Both the position numbers and the translations under genes were made by a program. From positions 186,001 through 250,000 of the forward strand of contig JAGTXK010000055.1 of the NCBI GenBank assembly GCA_019096195.1: a stretch of DNA of 64,000 bases, read 5' to 3'. Below are positions 11,127 through 23,173 of the stretch, in pieces; positions within the stretch are counted from its first letter, which is position 1, and each line of letters starts with the position of its first letter. Under the pieces are notes generated by a model that was given only the letters and a program-made list of their open reading frames with translations, searched no databases and was not told the origin of the DNA. The DNA is from Boletus sp. NGJ (lineage: Eukaryota > Basidiomycota > Agaricomycetes > Boletales > Boletaceae).

Positions 11127-13269
11127 TCAAAACCTGAACTCCTTGCCCTTCTTCATCTCCCGTTCCTTGTCCATCTTTTGTTTCTTCTTCGCCATCTCTT
11201 TTGCCACCAGATCCGAAAAGTCCTCCTTCGATCCGGCAACACCCGCTGATCCACGGGAGTGCTGTTCGTACTTCCGGCGGAGTTCTGCTTCCGAGAGTCC
11301 CTCCAGCTCGGTAGCATCCAATGAAACATCCACGCCATTTGCTTTCCGCTGCCATGTCGACCATTTATCAGCCAAGAGGGCCAGAATGCCCAAATGCAAA
11401 CGTACCTTTGTCCCTCTCTCGTCTCCCAAGACGGGTATAGGCGCTCCAGATGCTCCAGTAACAGTAGCAACATCGTATACTCTCTGGCTTCCCATAAGTC
11501 CCCGCACCGACGTTTGCTTCTCTTGAACAACCTGGTACAACGACCGTGGACCCGTATCTTCTTCTCTGTCCCTTGACGGTGCTGTCTTTCGGAGCTCCAG
11601 GAAATCAGGTGTCTCGAGTCCCCCTGCGACAGTTGATACGACAGACGTGAGACCTGATGGCGTTTCGAGACCCGAGGGTGTCTGCAAGCCATCTGTGGGG
11701 GCAGTGGTCTCAGGTGCTTCTTCGGCTTCTGACTCTGATTCCTCCTCCTCCTCCTCCGCCTCCTCTTCTGCAAGTCGTTCAGTGAGTGTTGCGCACGTCG
11801 CGTTACGGTTGGTAATCTATACTTACCTTCTTCGGGTTCAAGTTCACCCCATGTATTTTTGTTGACGGGTTCACCAATCTGTGAAAATTGGATTACGTGA
11901 ATGAATAATATTGCAGTTCCCATAGGTCCATGTACGTACGTTAGCATCGCTAACTTTGGGCAAGACGCCAAAGACGTCACCATACAGAGGTCGGTTGTAC
12001 TCGTCTAGAGGAGGCTTGCCCCATCCACCCGGATGGAAACCCCACTGCGCGCCTTCTGGTATGGGTGCGTTCAAACCTGGTATGCGGAGTGTTGGATAAC
12101 TCGGTGGAGGGCCGAATCGCTGCATGCTGATGAGCCACGGGGGAGGTGCTAGGGGCGGGATAGACAAGGCTTCGACGAGCTCGGGTGACAAATCGCCAGG
12201 CCGCTTCTCCTTTAAGGATGTCTCGAACTCTTTGCCCTCGTAGTACCTACGGAACAAGCAACCCAGCTCGATATTTTAGCATAGATAAAGCTGAGAATGC
12301 ACTCACATTTCTCCGAAGCCCGTAGTGACGGGCTTCGTTGCAAACTTGAAAAATGCATCGTGCAATTTCTGGTAGTCAATATCAACCTTTCCCATCTTGG
12401 GCTGGACCCGTTCCCTCGTCTTCGCTTTGAGTGACATGTTCGCTTCTTTCTCTTTTATCGCATCCCTCATTGTGGCAATGCCAGTGTCTGCGATGTATGA
12501 CGGTAGTTGAAATGGTGGTTTCTCAATACCTCTCTTGCCCTGCAGATAATCCCTCTTGGCACTCCAGTGGGCCGGGATGGGTACGGTATTCCTATAACAT
12601 TTGAGATGCAAAAGCAATCGTGGATCAGCGGCAGAAGGATCGGTCCACTCCACTGCTTCGGGTTTCGGAACGAGCTGTTTGAGTTCGGCGATGGTAAGTC
12701 TGGAGAGTTTACGTTGCTTCTTTTTCGAAAGAGGCTTTTTGGGAGCGTCTGAATTATCCGAACCTGCGTCGGAAGCCATGTCGTCGTCCGAGTAGATGAC
12801 TTCGCCTTTGGTGGGCTCGGAGCTTTTGATCTGGATATGGGGGGAAGAAAGTCAACCTGGTATTTTTGGAGGGTTGGATGTGGAGAGGCGCACCTCCGAG
12901 TAGTCAGTAGGAGCCTGGAACTTGGCAAAGATGTCGGAAAAGGCCTCGAGGGCCGGGTCTTTGACATCCAGCTGCTCAACCACGTACTCGACATTGTCAC
13001 CAACAAAGTCTACCGAACGCCCTCTTTTCGCGCTGAGGTCCCCATTCGAGGCGGTGCCATTTAGTTCCTGCGTGAACGGGACACCGAGCGTTAGTCACCA
13101 TCAACGAGCAACACGCTGAAAGGAGAGATAGACTCACCGGGGTCGTCTGATTTGAGGCAGCAGCAACCTTCTTCTGCTTTGCCTTGGCGCGGCGTAGCTG
13201 GTTTTTGGATTTAATGGCCTTTGAGTTTGTAGCAGAGGCTGCATTTATACCGTTCACTGCGGATGGCAT
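11127..13269 (-). CDS. Splicing factor 3B subunit 2 (SF3B2 / Cus1)
   Basis: Component of the SF3b part of the U2 snRNP, which holds the branch site during spliceosome assembly in the nucleus. The start at 13269 gives MPSAVNGINAASATNSK followed by a basic QLRRAKAKQKK stretch. The DUF382 core is clear: KKKQRKLSRLTIAELKQLV, then PKPEAVEWTDPSAADPRLLL, HWSAKRDYLQGKRGIEKPPF and QLPSYIADTGIATMRDAI. The PSP domain follows (SLKEKRPGDLSPELVEAL, SIPPLAPPPWLISMQRFGPP, PSYPTLRIPGLNAPIPEGAQ, then WGFHPGGWGKPPLDEYNRPL). The tail ends in lysine-rich KEMAKKKQKMDKEREMKKG and KEFRF. Five or more short introns interrupt it. It is divergent from the BuGZ-like gene with about 266 bp between starts. Confidence 0.95.
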
Positions 13270-13535
13270 CGTTTCACGTTTTCCTCTATTAAGGAGTCTT
13301 GTCAATGTCGTAATATGTCTCGAGAACGTGCGTGACGATGGCGAGCGAGTTCCCGACGTCGAGGTGGGCGACTAGCAAGAGACTGCCAAACGACGGATTG
13401 CTCGGAATAATTATGTAATTCAACGGAGGGGTCAACTCAGTCACGGGGTCAACCACCTTTCCCACGGTCTATGCCGAGGCAAGTCACCGAAACGTTTCCT
13501 TGTCCGCCTTTCTTCCGCTCCGCGACCACAACCAG

Positions 13536-15088
13536 ATGGCAAAGAAAAAGGGCAAGCAGGTCAGTCCTTTTCACAGTTTCTCAAGTGGTCCAGGCCCATC
13601 TGATTGGATACTAGATCATTCGGCCATGGTGCTGGTATTGCGAACGAGAGTTCGAGGACGAGAAAGGTGCATTTTCAACCTTACTGCATATAAGCGTCAA
13701 CCTGACTTGTGTTGCTGGGTAAAGTCCTGATGCAGCACCAGAAGGCAAAGCACTTCAAGTGCAACATGTGTCCTCGTCGCTTAAACACCGCAGGAGGTCT
13801 TGCAGTTCACATTCAACAAGTCCACAAACTTGAGCCCGAAAAGTGAGCAATTTTCTTCCTTTCAAAGTATTACCGGTCTTACATCCATATTTCTCTTATA
13901 GCCTCCCACGAATTGAGAATGCCCTTCCGGGTCGTGATGGCTACGAAGTCGAAATCTTTGGCATGGAGGGTATTCCCGCACCCGACGTGGCAGACTATAA
14001 ACGTCGCAAAGAGATAGAACTTGGCCTCGCAGCGGGTTCAATTTCTCAACCACAGCCCAAACGACCCAAAACGGAGAACAAACCTTTGTCAGAAGACCAA
14101 CTTCGTGCCCAGCTTGAGGCTCATAAGGCACTCATGGGCGCCAGTTCGGGTGATGTTGCTTCGGCTACTGCGCCAAGTACGTCCGAAGGCGGAGCAGTGT
14201 ATGGCGCACCACCTCAGGCGTATGCAGCACCTCCAATGCCTGTCATGTCAGCACCTCCTACAGGGATGTCACCACCCCCTGGTATGGTTCCAGGTGCTCC
14301 ACCTACTCCCTTCATCCCTCCAGGAGGTGCACCTCCTACAGGGGCATTCCCAGGTGCGCCGCCTCCATTCCCTCCCTCGTTCCCCGGTGCACCTGGTGTG
14401 CCCGGTTTTCCACCTGGGTAAGTCCATACCTCACTTGTAAGGTTTGTCTGGATCTCGTTCAATTGATGCTGACAATTCCCCTCCGTCTTGTATTCGTGTA
14501 CTATGATGACATACCAGACCTCCACCGCCTGGATTTCCGATGTCCCATTTAGGCGTGATGCCACCACTACCTGGTCTGCTTCCTCAAGGTACGCCCCCCT
14601 TCCAACCAGGCCTGTCTCGCCCACCACTCGGGCCTCCTCCGGCATTTGTCCCCGCTGGCTCGCCTTTCCCCGCCTCTGGGTTAAATGGAACTGGGACACC
14701 AACCACCCCTGTCGTGGGCAGTGGCACGCCTACGCCGGTGTCGCAGGCAAAGCCAACACTGCCTGCTGGGTCACTATCTACCCAAAGTCAGCCCCCGCCA
14801 CTTGTACTTCCAAATGCGACCTTGGAACAAAAGTATACACCCTTTAAGAAAAAGACAGAGCTCAAGTATGCAGATCCTAATTTCTCCCCCGTGCGTTTCA
14901 TTGCCTTCTTTAGTGTCGATTGATACTAATTGTTGTGCGCTACACAGGAAGAGAAACGTGCACATACAACTAGATATTACTTTGCCAAGGAATCCACAAA
15001 CACTACGTCATCACCATCCGCAATTGCGGGTCTTGCTCCGGAGGAAATGAGAGGGAAGAAACGTGCGAGAGCCGAGGATTTCCTCTAG
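13536..15088 (+). CDS. BuGZ/ZNF207-type C2H2 zinc finger protein
   Basis: Exon 1 (13536-13559) codes only MAKKKGKQ; exons 13615-13666, 13725-13842 and a long fourth exon follow. The paired zinc fingers read [35 protein letters not shown] and [13 protein letters not shown], then [20 protein letters not shown], which is the exact signature of human ZNF207/BuGZ. A long proline- and glycine-rich low-complexity region follows ([18 protein letters not shown] type), ending with [20 protein letters not shown], then [12 protein letters not shown] and a basic C-terminus. In animals BuGZ binds microtubules and stabilises Bub3 at kinetochores and also affects splicing; the low-complexity part drives phase separation. 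Whether the Bub3-binding motif is kept I cannot say. Confidence 0.9.
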
Positions 15089-16075
15089 GCTGTCCTCCTG
15101 CGTCGGTCTTGGTCTTCTTTGCGAACGTTGCAGGTCGCGATGAGTGGCTGGTTTTTTGTAGGTTTCGGGCTCAGGTCGTGTTGTCGAGAGAAGGGTCTGG
15201 GAAGAGAGAACTGGTTGGAGGGAAGGAACCGGTGTGTGTGAAAGACGAACGATGGAGACTTGATGATCCAGTCCGTCCCATCCATCTTTACTATCCTCTA
15301 TCCCTGAGCTTTCCGCACTCATCTGATCTTCCTCTTCGCCTTTTACTCCTCGATCACCAACTCCCCCCCATGGTTCGTTGTCAAATGACATGCACATGAT
15401 GCTCAATGAAAAGCAAATAAAGACATGTACACTCACGTGGTATGGACCTCGAATTTCCATCGTCCGTCTCACGTTTTCTTTTCCCCATAATTAAGCTTGG
15501 TAGAAAACGGACGAACGTCATCATCATGCGTTGTGTTGTGTGTGTGACACGGTCGGTTCGTTCTCTATCATGGTCCCCCTTTTTCCCCCTCGTCGTCTTC
15601 TTCCTCTGATAAATTGATGTTTTCGTTGTCTTTTTAATATGAATATACCACTGTTGCGATTTGGAGTGAACACAAGTCGCCGTTTCGCGATACACGGAAC
15701 ATTTGGCACGTGGCAATACACATGGCTCTCCGCCATTGCTCTCTATAACCATGCAAAATGAACTTTCAAACGCATGTTTCAAATGCAACCTGATCTCGAC
15801 TTTCACACCGCTTTTATTTGAGTGAGTTGAAGGGATTTTCCATATCCTCAATATAATGAGGCTTGAAGATATGAAGATACTAATGCCTCCAACTCGTTCA
15901 AATTTTGTGATTACTCGCCTCAAATAGGTCTGAGTTATGATTGTTGGAAAGACAGACTGAAAGAAGATGGAGGACGAAATGGTATTCTATGACCTTGTTC
16001 ACATTGATTCTTATTCTTTGAGCAACGAGCAGCTACTCTTTCCGACTTGCCTTCAGCTCAATAATTTAAAGAATT
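15089..16075. other. Intergenic between two convergent genes
   Basis: About 1 kb between the stops of the BuGZ-like gene and CMR1. No conserved protein signature on either strand; it must contain both 3' UTRs. Open frames on the minus strand (up to 180 codons) show no family features. Confidence 0.45.
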
Positions 16076-18370
16076 TTAAAGTAACAGTATAATTATTCCG
16101 AGTCGGGGGGTGCCCACAACACACAGCGCCCGCTTCCATTGCCCGTCGCACACCGCTCGACAACGCTCGGATGTGAACACGTGACAGCCTGAGTCGCAGT
16201 GATTCTAGCGCGTCCGATTGATTGCTAGATGAGACGAGGCGTCTAGAGTGAAGAAATAGACATACCGCTCGGGGTCTGACAACTTGGCGACTAGTTCTCC
16301 CTAGATAGCCGTTCAGTAAATGGGCAATCAGAGGTATAAGCATGATGGGTATGCTGACGTCTCGAGTCAATGGAAAGGACATACTTTGCAGGAATAAATG
16401 TGAAGGGAGTGATCCATATTCCCCACCTGAGGTACGTTACATATGTAGGTATGTGGCTCCACCATGTATTCGTGGTGTCACGTACCGTAAAATGGGGGTA
16501 GACATCTGGATTAGGGTTCCATACAGCGCGGAGAAGCGTCAACCATCTCCCCTGAATACGACCGTCAATCATCGATCTCCGAAGTTGGAAACAAGTGAAC
16601 GCTTGCTGCTTACCGTCTGACAATTGTGCTTTATTCGACTGAATGGCGTAAGTGCAGGGAAGACGGGAGAAGAGTCGTATTTCCCCGCGTCGAGCTCCCA
16701 AACTGTCCATCGACATCGTCAACACTAAACGAGCAGTGGGTGGAACCTGTACCCACTCCTCAGGGTGTCGTCGTAACTGGTGCTCACGATACTTCGACCT
16801 CTGGGATCCCAGTATGCCGAAGTGACAGATTTTCCGTGGGCATGCTCGCCGCGAAGTGCGCCGTTCCCTTTTTTCGACTCCATAAATTTCTGGATCCTCT
16901 CAAAGTCGAACTCGAATGGGCCAGAGGAGAGTTTTGAAGAGGAAGATGGCGGTGAGGATGGGGGCAAAGTAGCACCACCATCTCTGTGTTTTTGGGTTAT
17001 GAGGGTGTCTAGTTTTCGAGTGTCCCATATCCTGTGCTGGCAAATTAATCACGGGTGAGACATGAGACGTGAATGGTCTTACTTTAAAGATCGGTTATTC
17101 GAAGCCGTCAAGATCAGATGGGGACTGGTCGGGTTTATACTAACACTCCCTATTTTTTGGTCCGACAGCCCGTACCAGCGAGAATGACTTGGACCCTCTC
17201 GAAGGTCTAAATGAGTTACGCCTCCGGAGACATCGGACATCCACATTTCATGTCCGGAAGAGACCAGTTCAAGAGATGTGATCAAGGCGTTTGAAGAAGA
17301 GTATATTTGATGGGAAATGCCTGAAACAAAGGAAAATTGTCGGACAGTGCAATCGTAAGATGTTGTGTATAGCTGGTGGTAGATGCTCAGAAAATTGATT
17401 ACGGGCTGACATGCAGTAGACTCACACTGTGTGAGTCTATCGGGTCTATCCTGATAGACGAAATCGAGGATTTGGCAGTGGCGGGCCAGTGTTGCTGAAG
17501 ACGCCAGTATTTACCTCCCGATTCCCCGTCGGTAGGGGTAACATCGTCGTCTCCGTCTGCCACTTCCTCAGCGGGGGCTCGTGCATCCCAAACGCCAAGT
17601 TGTCCATGCTTGTCTATGAAGGTGTCATGAGAGAGACAAACCAAGCCCAATGCATTTACCTCCAAAAAAGATCAGATCCTTGGTGGGTTCCGGATGATAT
17701 ACCGCACTATAGACCCTGTCTTGTGTTACTTTTGCTCTTGAAACAACTTTCATCTTTCTAAGCCTCTTGCTCAGCTCCTCTGCCTCCCTCTCGCCACGTT
17801 TGTCGTTTTCGTATACCCATGCATCCACGTTCCCAATACCCTTCGGAATAGAGTTGTTGGTGATGGCCTGTAACGAACCTCGTAAAGCGCTCATCTCTTC
17901 ATCACCTAGTTCCTCGGCTGAAGTGAGCACGGTGAGGTCGAGATCCTGTGCTCTGGGATGCTTCGCCGAATGCGCCTGCTCTTCTGCCAAGACAAGCTCT
18001 TCCTCCTCTTTTTTCCGCCGCTCCTTAGCTTCAGCTATGCGTCTCCGTCTCTTCGCAGGGGTCTCGTTAAGGTCTACCTCATCTTCAAGTTTCCGTAGGC
18101 GTGCGCTCTGTCGGCGCGGCGCTTCCTCGGCCAATTCGCGCTTGACCCTCTTGATTGCTGGAACAGGCTTTGCTTTAGGTTTTGGAGCGGGTTTGGGTTT
18201 TGCTGGCAGGCCGAGGGTCGCGACGGCATCCTTGAGCTCGAGTTGTTCCAGAAGCGCACGATTGCGGGCAATGTTTGCCTCGCGTTCTTGTTCACTGTAT
18301 GGAATCGTGTTAGATGCTGTACAGTATACGTTCTCTGGACAATCACTTACTATGCTGATATTTCCGTCAT
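16076..18370 (-). CDS. WD-repeat DNA damage-binding protein CMR1/WDR76
   Basis: The 20-nt first exon (start 18370) codes MTEISAY and splices to EQEREANIARNRALLEQLEL. An N-terminal basic region follows (RVKRELAEEAPRRQSARLRK, KRRRRIAEAKERRKKEEEE), then seven or so WD repeats: VYSAVYHPEPTKDLIFFGGK, DKHGQLGVWDARAP, then ITSLELVSSG, MWMSDVSGGVTHLDLRE, SINPTSPHLILTASNNRSLK, GKSVTSAYWDPRGRSIVSTS, YDDTLR, LRAVWNPNPDVYPHFTV, and QAVTCSHPSVVERCATGNGS near the end. Many introns of about 50-60 bp split the propeller. CMR1 binds UV-damaged DNA and sits at replication-stress foci in yeast; WDR76 is a CUL4-DDB1 substrate receptor in animals. The stop at 16076 gives a slightly divergent C-terminal tail and is less certain than the core. 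Confidence 0.88.
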
Positions 18371-18546
18371 ATGTCAATTGTTACAGGCTTGCAGTAGTAC
18401 TTATGATGTCGAATGGTTGAACGTTGGGAAATGAAACGCGTCGCGTTACGTCACGGTCACGCATTGACCGCCTTTTGCGTATTCCTCAATCGATGATCGA
18501 TACACGCCCCAGTCCATTCCATTACTAACAAGATACTAGTACAAGC
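18371..18546. promoter_or_regulatory. Bidirectional promoter, CMR1/WDR76 and DcpS
   Basis: Only 176 bp separate two divergent start codons, so both genes must share this stretch for transcription start. It contains CGCGTCGCGTTACGTCACGGTCACG-like CG-rich sequence with a CRE/ATF core (TTACGTCA, about 18444-18451). Inference from layout only. Confidence 0.5.
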
Positions 18547-19999
18547 ATGGATCCTTGTCACTCGGGCAGCCTCCTTGCTTTCCCCCATGATCTCAACGAC
18601 TTCACCTTTGAACGCGTCCTTGACGAAAGTAGGCCGATTCTCTGTACCCCCCAACTAGTAACCCTTACCACCACTTCTCACTGTCAGATCCGAATTTTCA
18701 CTCATTGATCGTGCTCGGGACGTTCCCTGCCCCGCTCAGCACTGCACAACCATCCGACAGAAATTCGGTGGACCGTTTTGGCACTCAGACCGATAGCTGC
18801 GGCGAGTCCACCGATGGTATTCGTCTCCCTGCCATCCTGCGCATCGAGCGGACTGCGTTCTCGTCCACGTTCACTGATCACTTGTCTACCGGTATCGTCA
18901 CATCCACGAAGCGCATCGGAGATACGGACATCGTGCGTCGGCCCCGCCGATCGTGTGTACTCGCCGCGCTCACGTTGAATATCTGGATGCTTTGTGCAGT
19001 ATTCATGGTGGCATGGTTGGTTGGCTCGCAAGGATGACATACCAGACGTGAAGATTACGGTGATATTCCCTGCGACAGAAGTGCATATTCGAAAGGTGCT
19101 TGTGTTAACCTTTTTGTTTTCCCTCCCAGTGGTTTTAATTTCATGACCACGCTCCAGTACACGAAACAGGAACGCATCATGGTCACAGAAACACCTGATC
19201 TATACCACGAAGTTGTAGAGCCTTATATCGACACGTTTCCCGCGTCACGCACGCAATGGTACGTCGCAGGACTATGCATTGACTGACAATGACGACGCCG
19301 ATGGTGACGATGATGATCCCATCGCAGGGTCAGAGACGTGTTAGAGGGCAAGTCCGAAACTGGCAGCGTCCTCTGCCGCACCTCGCGCTTCCTCATTCTC
19401 CCAGATATGAAATGGGATCCCTCCGGACCGATCTCGTCGCTCTACCTCCTCGCCATCGTATTTGATGCTTCCATTCGCTCTCTGCGCGATCTCAGGGGTG
19501 GCCATGTCGGGATGTTGGAGGAGATCTCGGACAGGGCGTATAGCATTGCAAAGGAACGATGGGCACTTCCCAGAGGCGCGTTACGGATGTATATCCATTA
19601 CCAACCGTCTTATTGTACGTGGATCTGTTACGTGCGGATATGAAAGCGCTGATCGATACGTGGGGTAGATCACTTTCACGTGCATATCGTACACGCGTCG
19701 CAGGATGGGACGATGGGCATGGCGGTCGGACAGGCTCATTTGTTGGAGGATATCATCTCAATGGTGTGTCGATTTCCTTGGGGGAATAGTCGTGATATCT
19801 TTCGTTGTTCCCAAAGAACTCATCGTACAACGCTGAACAGCTCAAGCACTCTCCGAATATCCTGTCCGAGCTCACGTTGACGTACGGACTCGGCTCACAG
19901 CATGGGCTCTATGATGCGATGGTCGCCGCACAAGTAGGCACCGAGGAATATGCGAACACAATCGCACAAGCAGAGCAGATCTTGAGAGCGTTCGTGTAG
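18547..19999 (+). CDS. Scavenger mRNA-decapping enzyme DcpS
   Basis: HIT-family pyrophosphatase that hydrolyses the m7GpppN cap left after 3'-5' mRNA decay. The first exon ends in FTFERVLDE and joins ENPNFHSLIVLGTFP, then LPAILRIERTAFSS. Splicing out about 18931-18998 gives TKRIGDTDIYSWWHGWLARK and DDIPDVKITVIFPATEVHIR, matching the swapped N-terminal half of human DcpS. Next come YTKQERIMVTETPDLYHEVV, VRDVLEGKSE, LILPDMKWD, LYLLAIVFDASIRSLRDLR, and MYIHYQPSYY. The histidine triad is HFHVHIVHA, with its first codon at 19671. The end reads TERTLTYGLGSQHGLYDAMV. All expected blocks are present and in frame once introns of about 50-70 bp are removed. Confidence 0.92.
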
Positions 20000-20421
20000 T
20001 CTATTAGGTGCGTCCGTTTCTCGAGGTCTCGCTCACGACTTTACTCGTTGCGCAAAAAGGGGTGCCATGGCTCACATGCACTTCAGCGTGCAGGAAAATG
20101 GCCCAGGCCAGCCATGATGCATTGATGGTTGCTACATAACAAATCACATCAAACAAAAGCGCCTCGAGTGATCATACAGTACGTGACGCCGCGTCCGCGG
20201 TGTGCCCAGAGTTGCCACGGCCAACATCCTCCGAGTTTGGTGCGGAATGACGAGCAAACTTGCCGACAGATCAAGAATTACCTCACGAAATATATAATGA
20301 AGCTGAGACAGGGTCAAGAAAAAAAAACTCAATTTGAGTACAAAGCAACAAAAAATATGCAGTTCGGATGTTGCAACGCGGTCGACTGGTCCCACACAGA
20401 AGTAGGAGCTTTGGCGACCAT
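20000..20421. other. Intergenic between DcpS and GH128 stops
   Basis: Convergent 3' ends; no gene seen. Confidence 0.5.
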
Positions 20422-21707
20422 TCAACCAAAGTAATTATATGCTAGCGATGTTGGCCACCCGTTTGCGGTTAACAGCGAGTTACCTTCGTCGACTCCCTGC
20501 AGGTCATGCATCACTCCTAGGGATGCCTTCAGTTACTAGTGTTCATCGGAAGAGATACAACATACCAAACGGGAAGACAGCCTCGATCCATGGCGTGTTC
20601 TCCACGAATGCAATGACTGCACTTTGAAATGCATAAATATCAGACATCGAAGCTTGGCCACCACTGCCGCTAAAATTCTGTGACATCAGGTATCACATCA
20701 TCAGCACTCGGGTTATTCGGTGGTCGGTGGAACAAATGTGCCGCAGCCCTACCTGGTCTGCGAACTCGGTGACCCATATAGGTTTATTGTATGTTTCGTG
20801 CAGGGTCCTGGCGTGTTCGACGAATGCTCCCGGGTCGGTACCATAGAAATGGAACGCGACGGCGTCAATCTGTTATAAAAGTTCGACTAACACTCGACTC
20901 AGATGGTGACAGAAATCCTTACCGTACAATCGGTGCACCCTTCGACGAAGGATTTCATCCAATGAAGTCCTGCTTGATCGTTTGTGCACGCCGGAGAGAT
21001 AAGATAGTATCCCTGATATTTGAGCGGGTCTATGTATTGCTTCCACAACGAGACACCGTCCTGAGGGCTCATGTTTGATTGGGACGGTTCATTTGGTCTA
21101 AGGTGGTCGTATCACTGCAAGTGTGATCCAAAGAAGTCGCAAACATACTCGTTCATCCCAAGAACTTTTGTTGCGTAGCCTTGAACCACCATGCTGTTGA
21201 AAGTGTCTACCTGATCCCATCCCCATAGCATTGGGATACCCTCCAATCCAAGGTCGGATGTGGTAGATGGCAGATATGGGCTCCAAGTATATAGACTAGG
21301 AACAACGTTAGCGCGCGCACAGACACCTCAGATGAATGTTCGAACTAGCGGACTTTCGGGCGGGCGAAATTCGCAAGGTAAGAAGCGTCGCCGTTGGGCC
21401 ACGCCAACCCCCATTTCTTGGACTCGCCGGCGGTGACAAAAGTTGTATTGGACGACACTGGTGAACCTGTCGGCGTTTTCGAACCATGGGAATGCTCAGA
21501 AGCGCTGCAACGCTTCACGAGATAGTTACGCCCACCACGCTTCCGCTTCTCGTGTATGCCCTGTCCATAAATAGAAGTGCTTTTGTGTTCGTCGAAGAAC
21601 GGTCTGAGATGGGTTGCGTCGGTCTTGGGTTCTGCAAGTGTTCGACTTGGTATGGTGGACAGGTAGAACCATAAGACGAGGGAGGGGAAAAGAAGATGTC
21701 TCGTCAT
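20422..21707 (-). CDS. Secreted GH128-type glycosyl hydrolase (Asl1-like catalytic core)
   Basis: The start at 21707 gives a signal peptide (MTRHLLFPSLVLWFYLST, cleavage likely after SRTLA). After a basic KRKRGGRNYLVKR linker that resembles a processing site, the catalytic fold begins: KKWGLAWPNGDASYLANFA, YTWSPYLPSTTSDLGLEGIP, then LGMNEPNEPSQSNMSP (acid/base Glu within NEPNE), SPACTNDQAGLHWMKSF, IDAVAFHFYGTDPGAFVEHA, and NKPIWVTEFA (nucleophile Glu). The last exon, using an acceptor at CCCTAG, ends LTANGWPTSLAYNYFG. GH128 enzymes cleave beta-1,3-glucan; relatives such as S. pombe Asl1 are cell-wall proteins. Likely secreted and acting on the fungus's own wall. Start choice rests on the signal peptide. 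Confidence 0.9.
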
Positions 21708-22270
21708 TTTAGATTCTCGCCGTGAATCCGGGAATCGATGGCGAGGACACAACTCCCAAGTCGAGCACACGCTCTCGAACCACGCCCTGACAAAGGAGCA
21801 AAAAGTTGACGAACTTGATGTTGGCTGGCGTCACAACCATGTTGAACGCCAAATCGAATATGACTGGACCTATGGAATTCAGAATAATTGAACCGTCAAC
21901 TCCGATTCGACGTGAACAAAGAAGAAGCGGATGGGATCGTGGCAGAGTGTTGTGGGTACTTGTAGTAAGTATCGCAGAAGATTAGCGGTCCTCACAAGGT
22001 CCTCATCACCGTGACATGCACACTTGGTGAGACACCGGTGAACGATTTGATAGCCTTGCCTCGCGCGCGCGCGATACTAGTAGATAGACGCGATCTTGGG
22101 AGTGTTTGGGTCAACGCCTTTCGTGTTTACATGAGTGTGTTGGTTTTAATTGGTTCGTGTCTGGATCGCTGCTCGAACGAAAGTCTTTTTGATGTTGGTA
22201 GTATATATTTGTCTCCGCTTCAAGATGTCCCATCTATGTGAAATCTCTCCTTCCTTCCTTACCCTCATTA
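21708..22270. other. Intergenic: GH128 promoter and upstream of small gene
   Basis: No gene seen. Includes a (GC)n-like stretch (CGCGCGCGCG, about 22063-22072). Confidence 0.4.
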
Positions 22271-22923
22271 TGCCCTCCACCAGAAAGAGTACCGGGAATT
22301 CCCAAAGACCCATGCCATATCCTCGGCCAAGTTCTCGCTCTACATCCTTAGAATCAACGCAGCCATCGACATCCACCAATGATTCGCCACCTAGCAGCCC
22401 TCATGCATTCATGCTCTGTTGGCGTCCGCAACACCTACCCTGAGTTCACTCCTCACTAGTAGTCAACGTAGCTTTATCAATGACAAGCTTCTGTATGGTC
22501 CTGCAGTCGTTACGGCTCGTTCAAAACTGGAGACCATGAATGTGTCTCCCACTTATGTCAACAACCTTGTATAATGTTAGTAGGTGAATCTCTCACGACC
22601 AATTCTAGATACAAGCCATTCAACCTCCAGGGGAGGTTAACTTGAGATGGGCTCAAGAAACACGAACCATAGCGGGCATTGTACTTGATACTGCTGCTGA
22701 AGAAGAAGCTTCCTACAGGAAGGAACTCGTAAGGGCGCAGAGGATGACAGCTCTGCTGAACGACAAGGTATCAGTACTGTCGCGCAGGACGAACAAAGCT
22801 CGTCGGAACAAACTGATCCTTGATGCTTTGTGGGAGAATATAATGGATGCAGACTCGGAGGGAGATTGCGGCTCAGCTGATGCACAGCACCCCATAGAAC
22901 AGATTCAGAGTGCGGCCATATGA
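22271..22923 (+). CDS. Small hypothetical protein with C-terminal coiled coil
   Basis: Not recognised. The first part is Ser/Pro/Thr-rich (MPSTRKSTGNSQRPMPYPRP). A second piece in another frame reads IHALLASATPTLSSLLTSSQ and AVVTARSKLETMNVSPTYVN; a GTATAA...TTCTAG intron of about 44 bp (ending near 22608) would join it to IQAIQPPGEVNLRWAQETRT and a charged helix (AAEEEASYRKELVRAQRMTA) that looks like a coiled coil, ending at 22923. The link between the first and second pieces needs another intron that I cannot place. A gene is likely because the last three pieces fit together; the model is uncertain. Confidence 0.4.
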
Positions 22924-23173
22924 GCATCCAACTTGAAGTTGACTTCTTCCAGACATACCAAGTGTTACCTACCAAATCACTTGTTTTATCACACTTCACG
23001 TAGTTGCGGATGTTTTTCATTAGTTCTTCACGTGATTCGTGCTTGGTCTTTGGTAACCCCCATGTGTTCATAATTTAAATTATTCAATTGTGACCCCCCA
23101 TCAAACCCGAAGAAGGAAGTCAAGAACTCAGGCCCAGGATTTGCCTACCTTTGCTATACACTGGGACGACTCT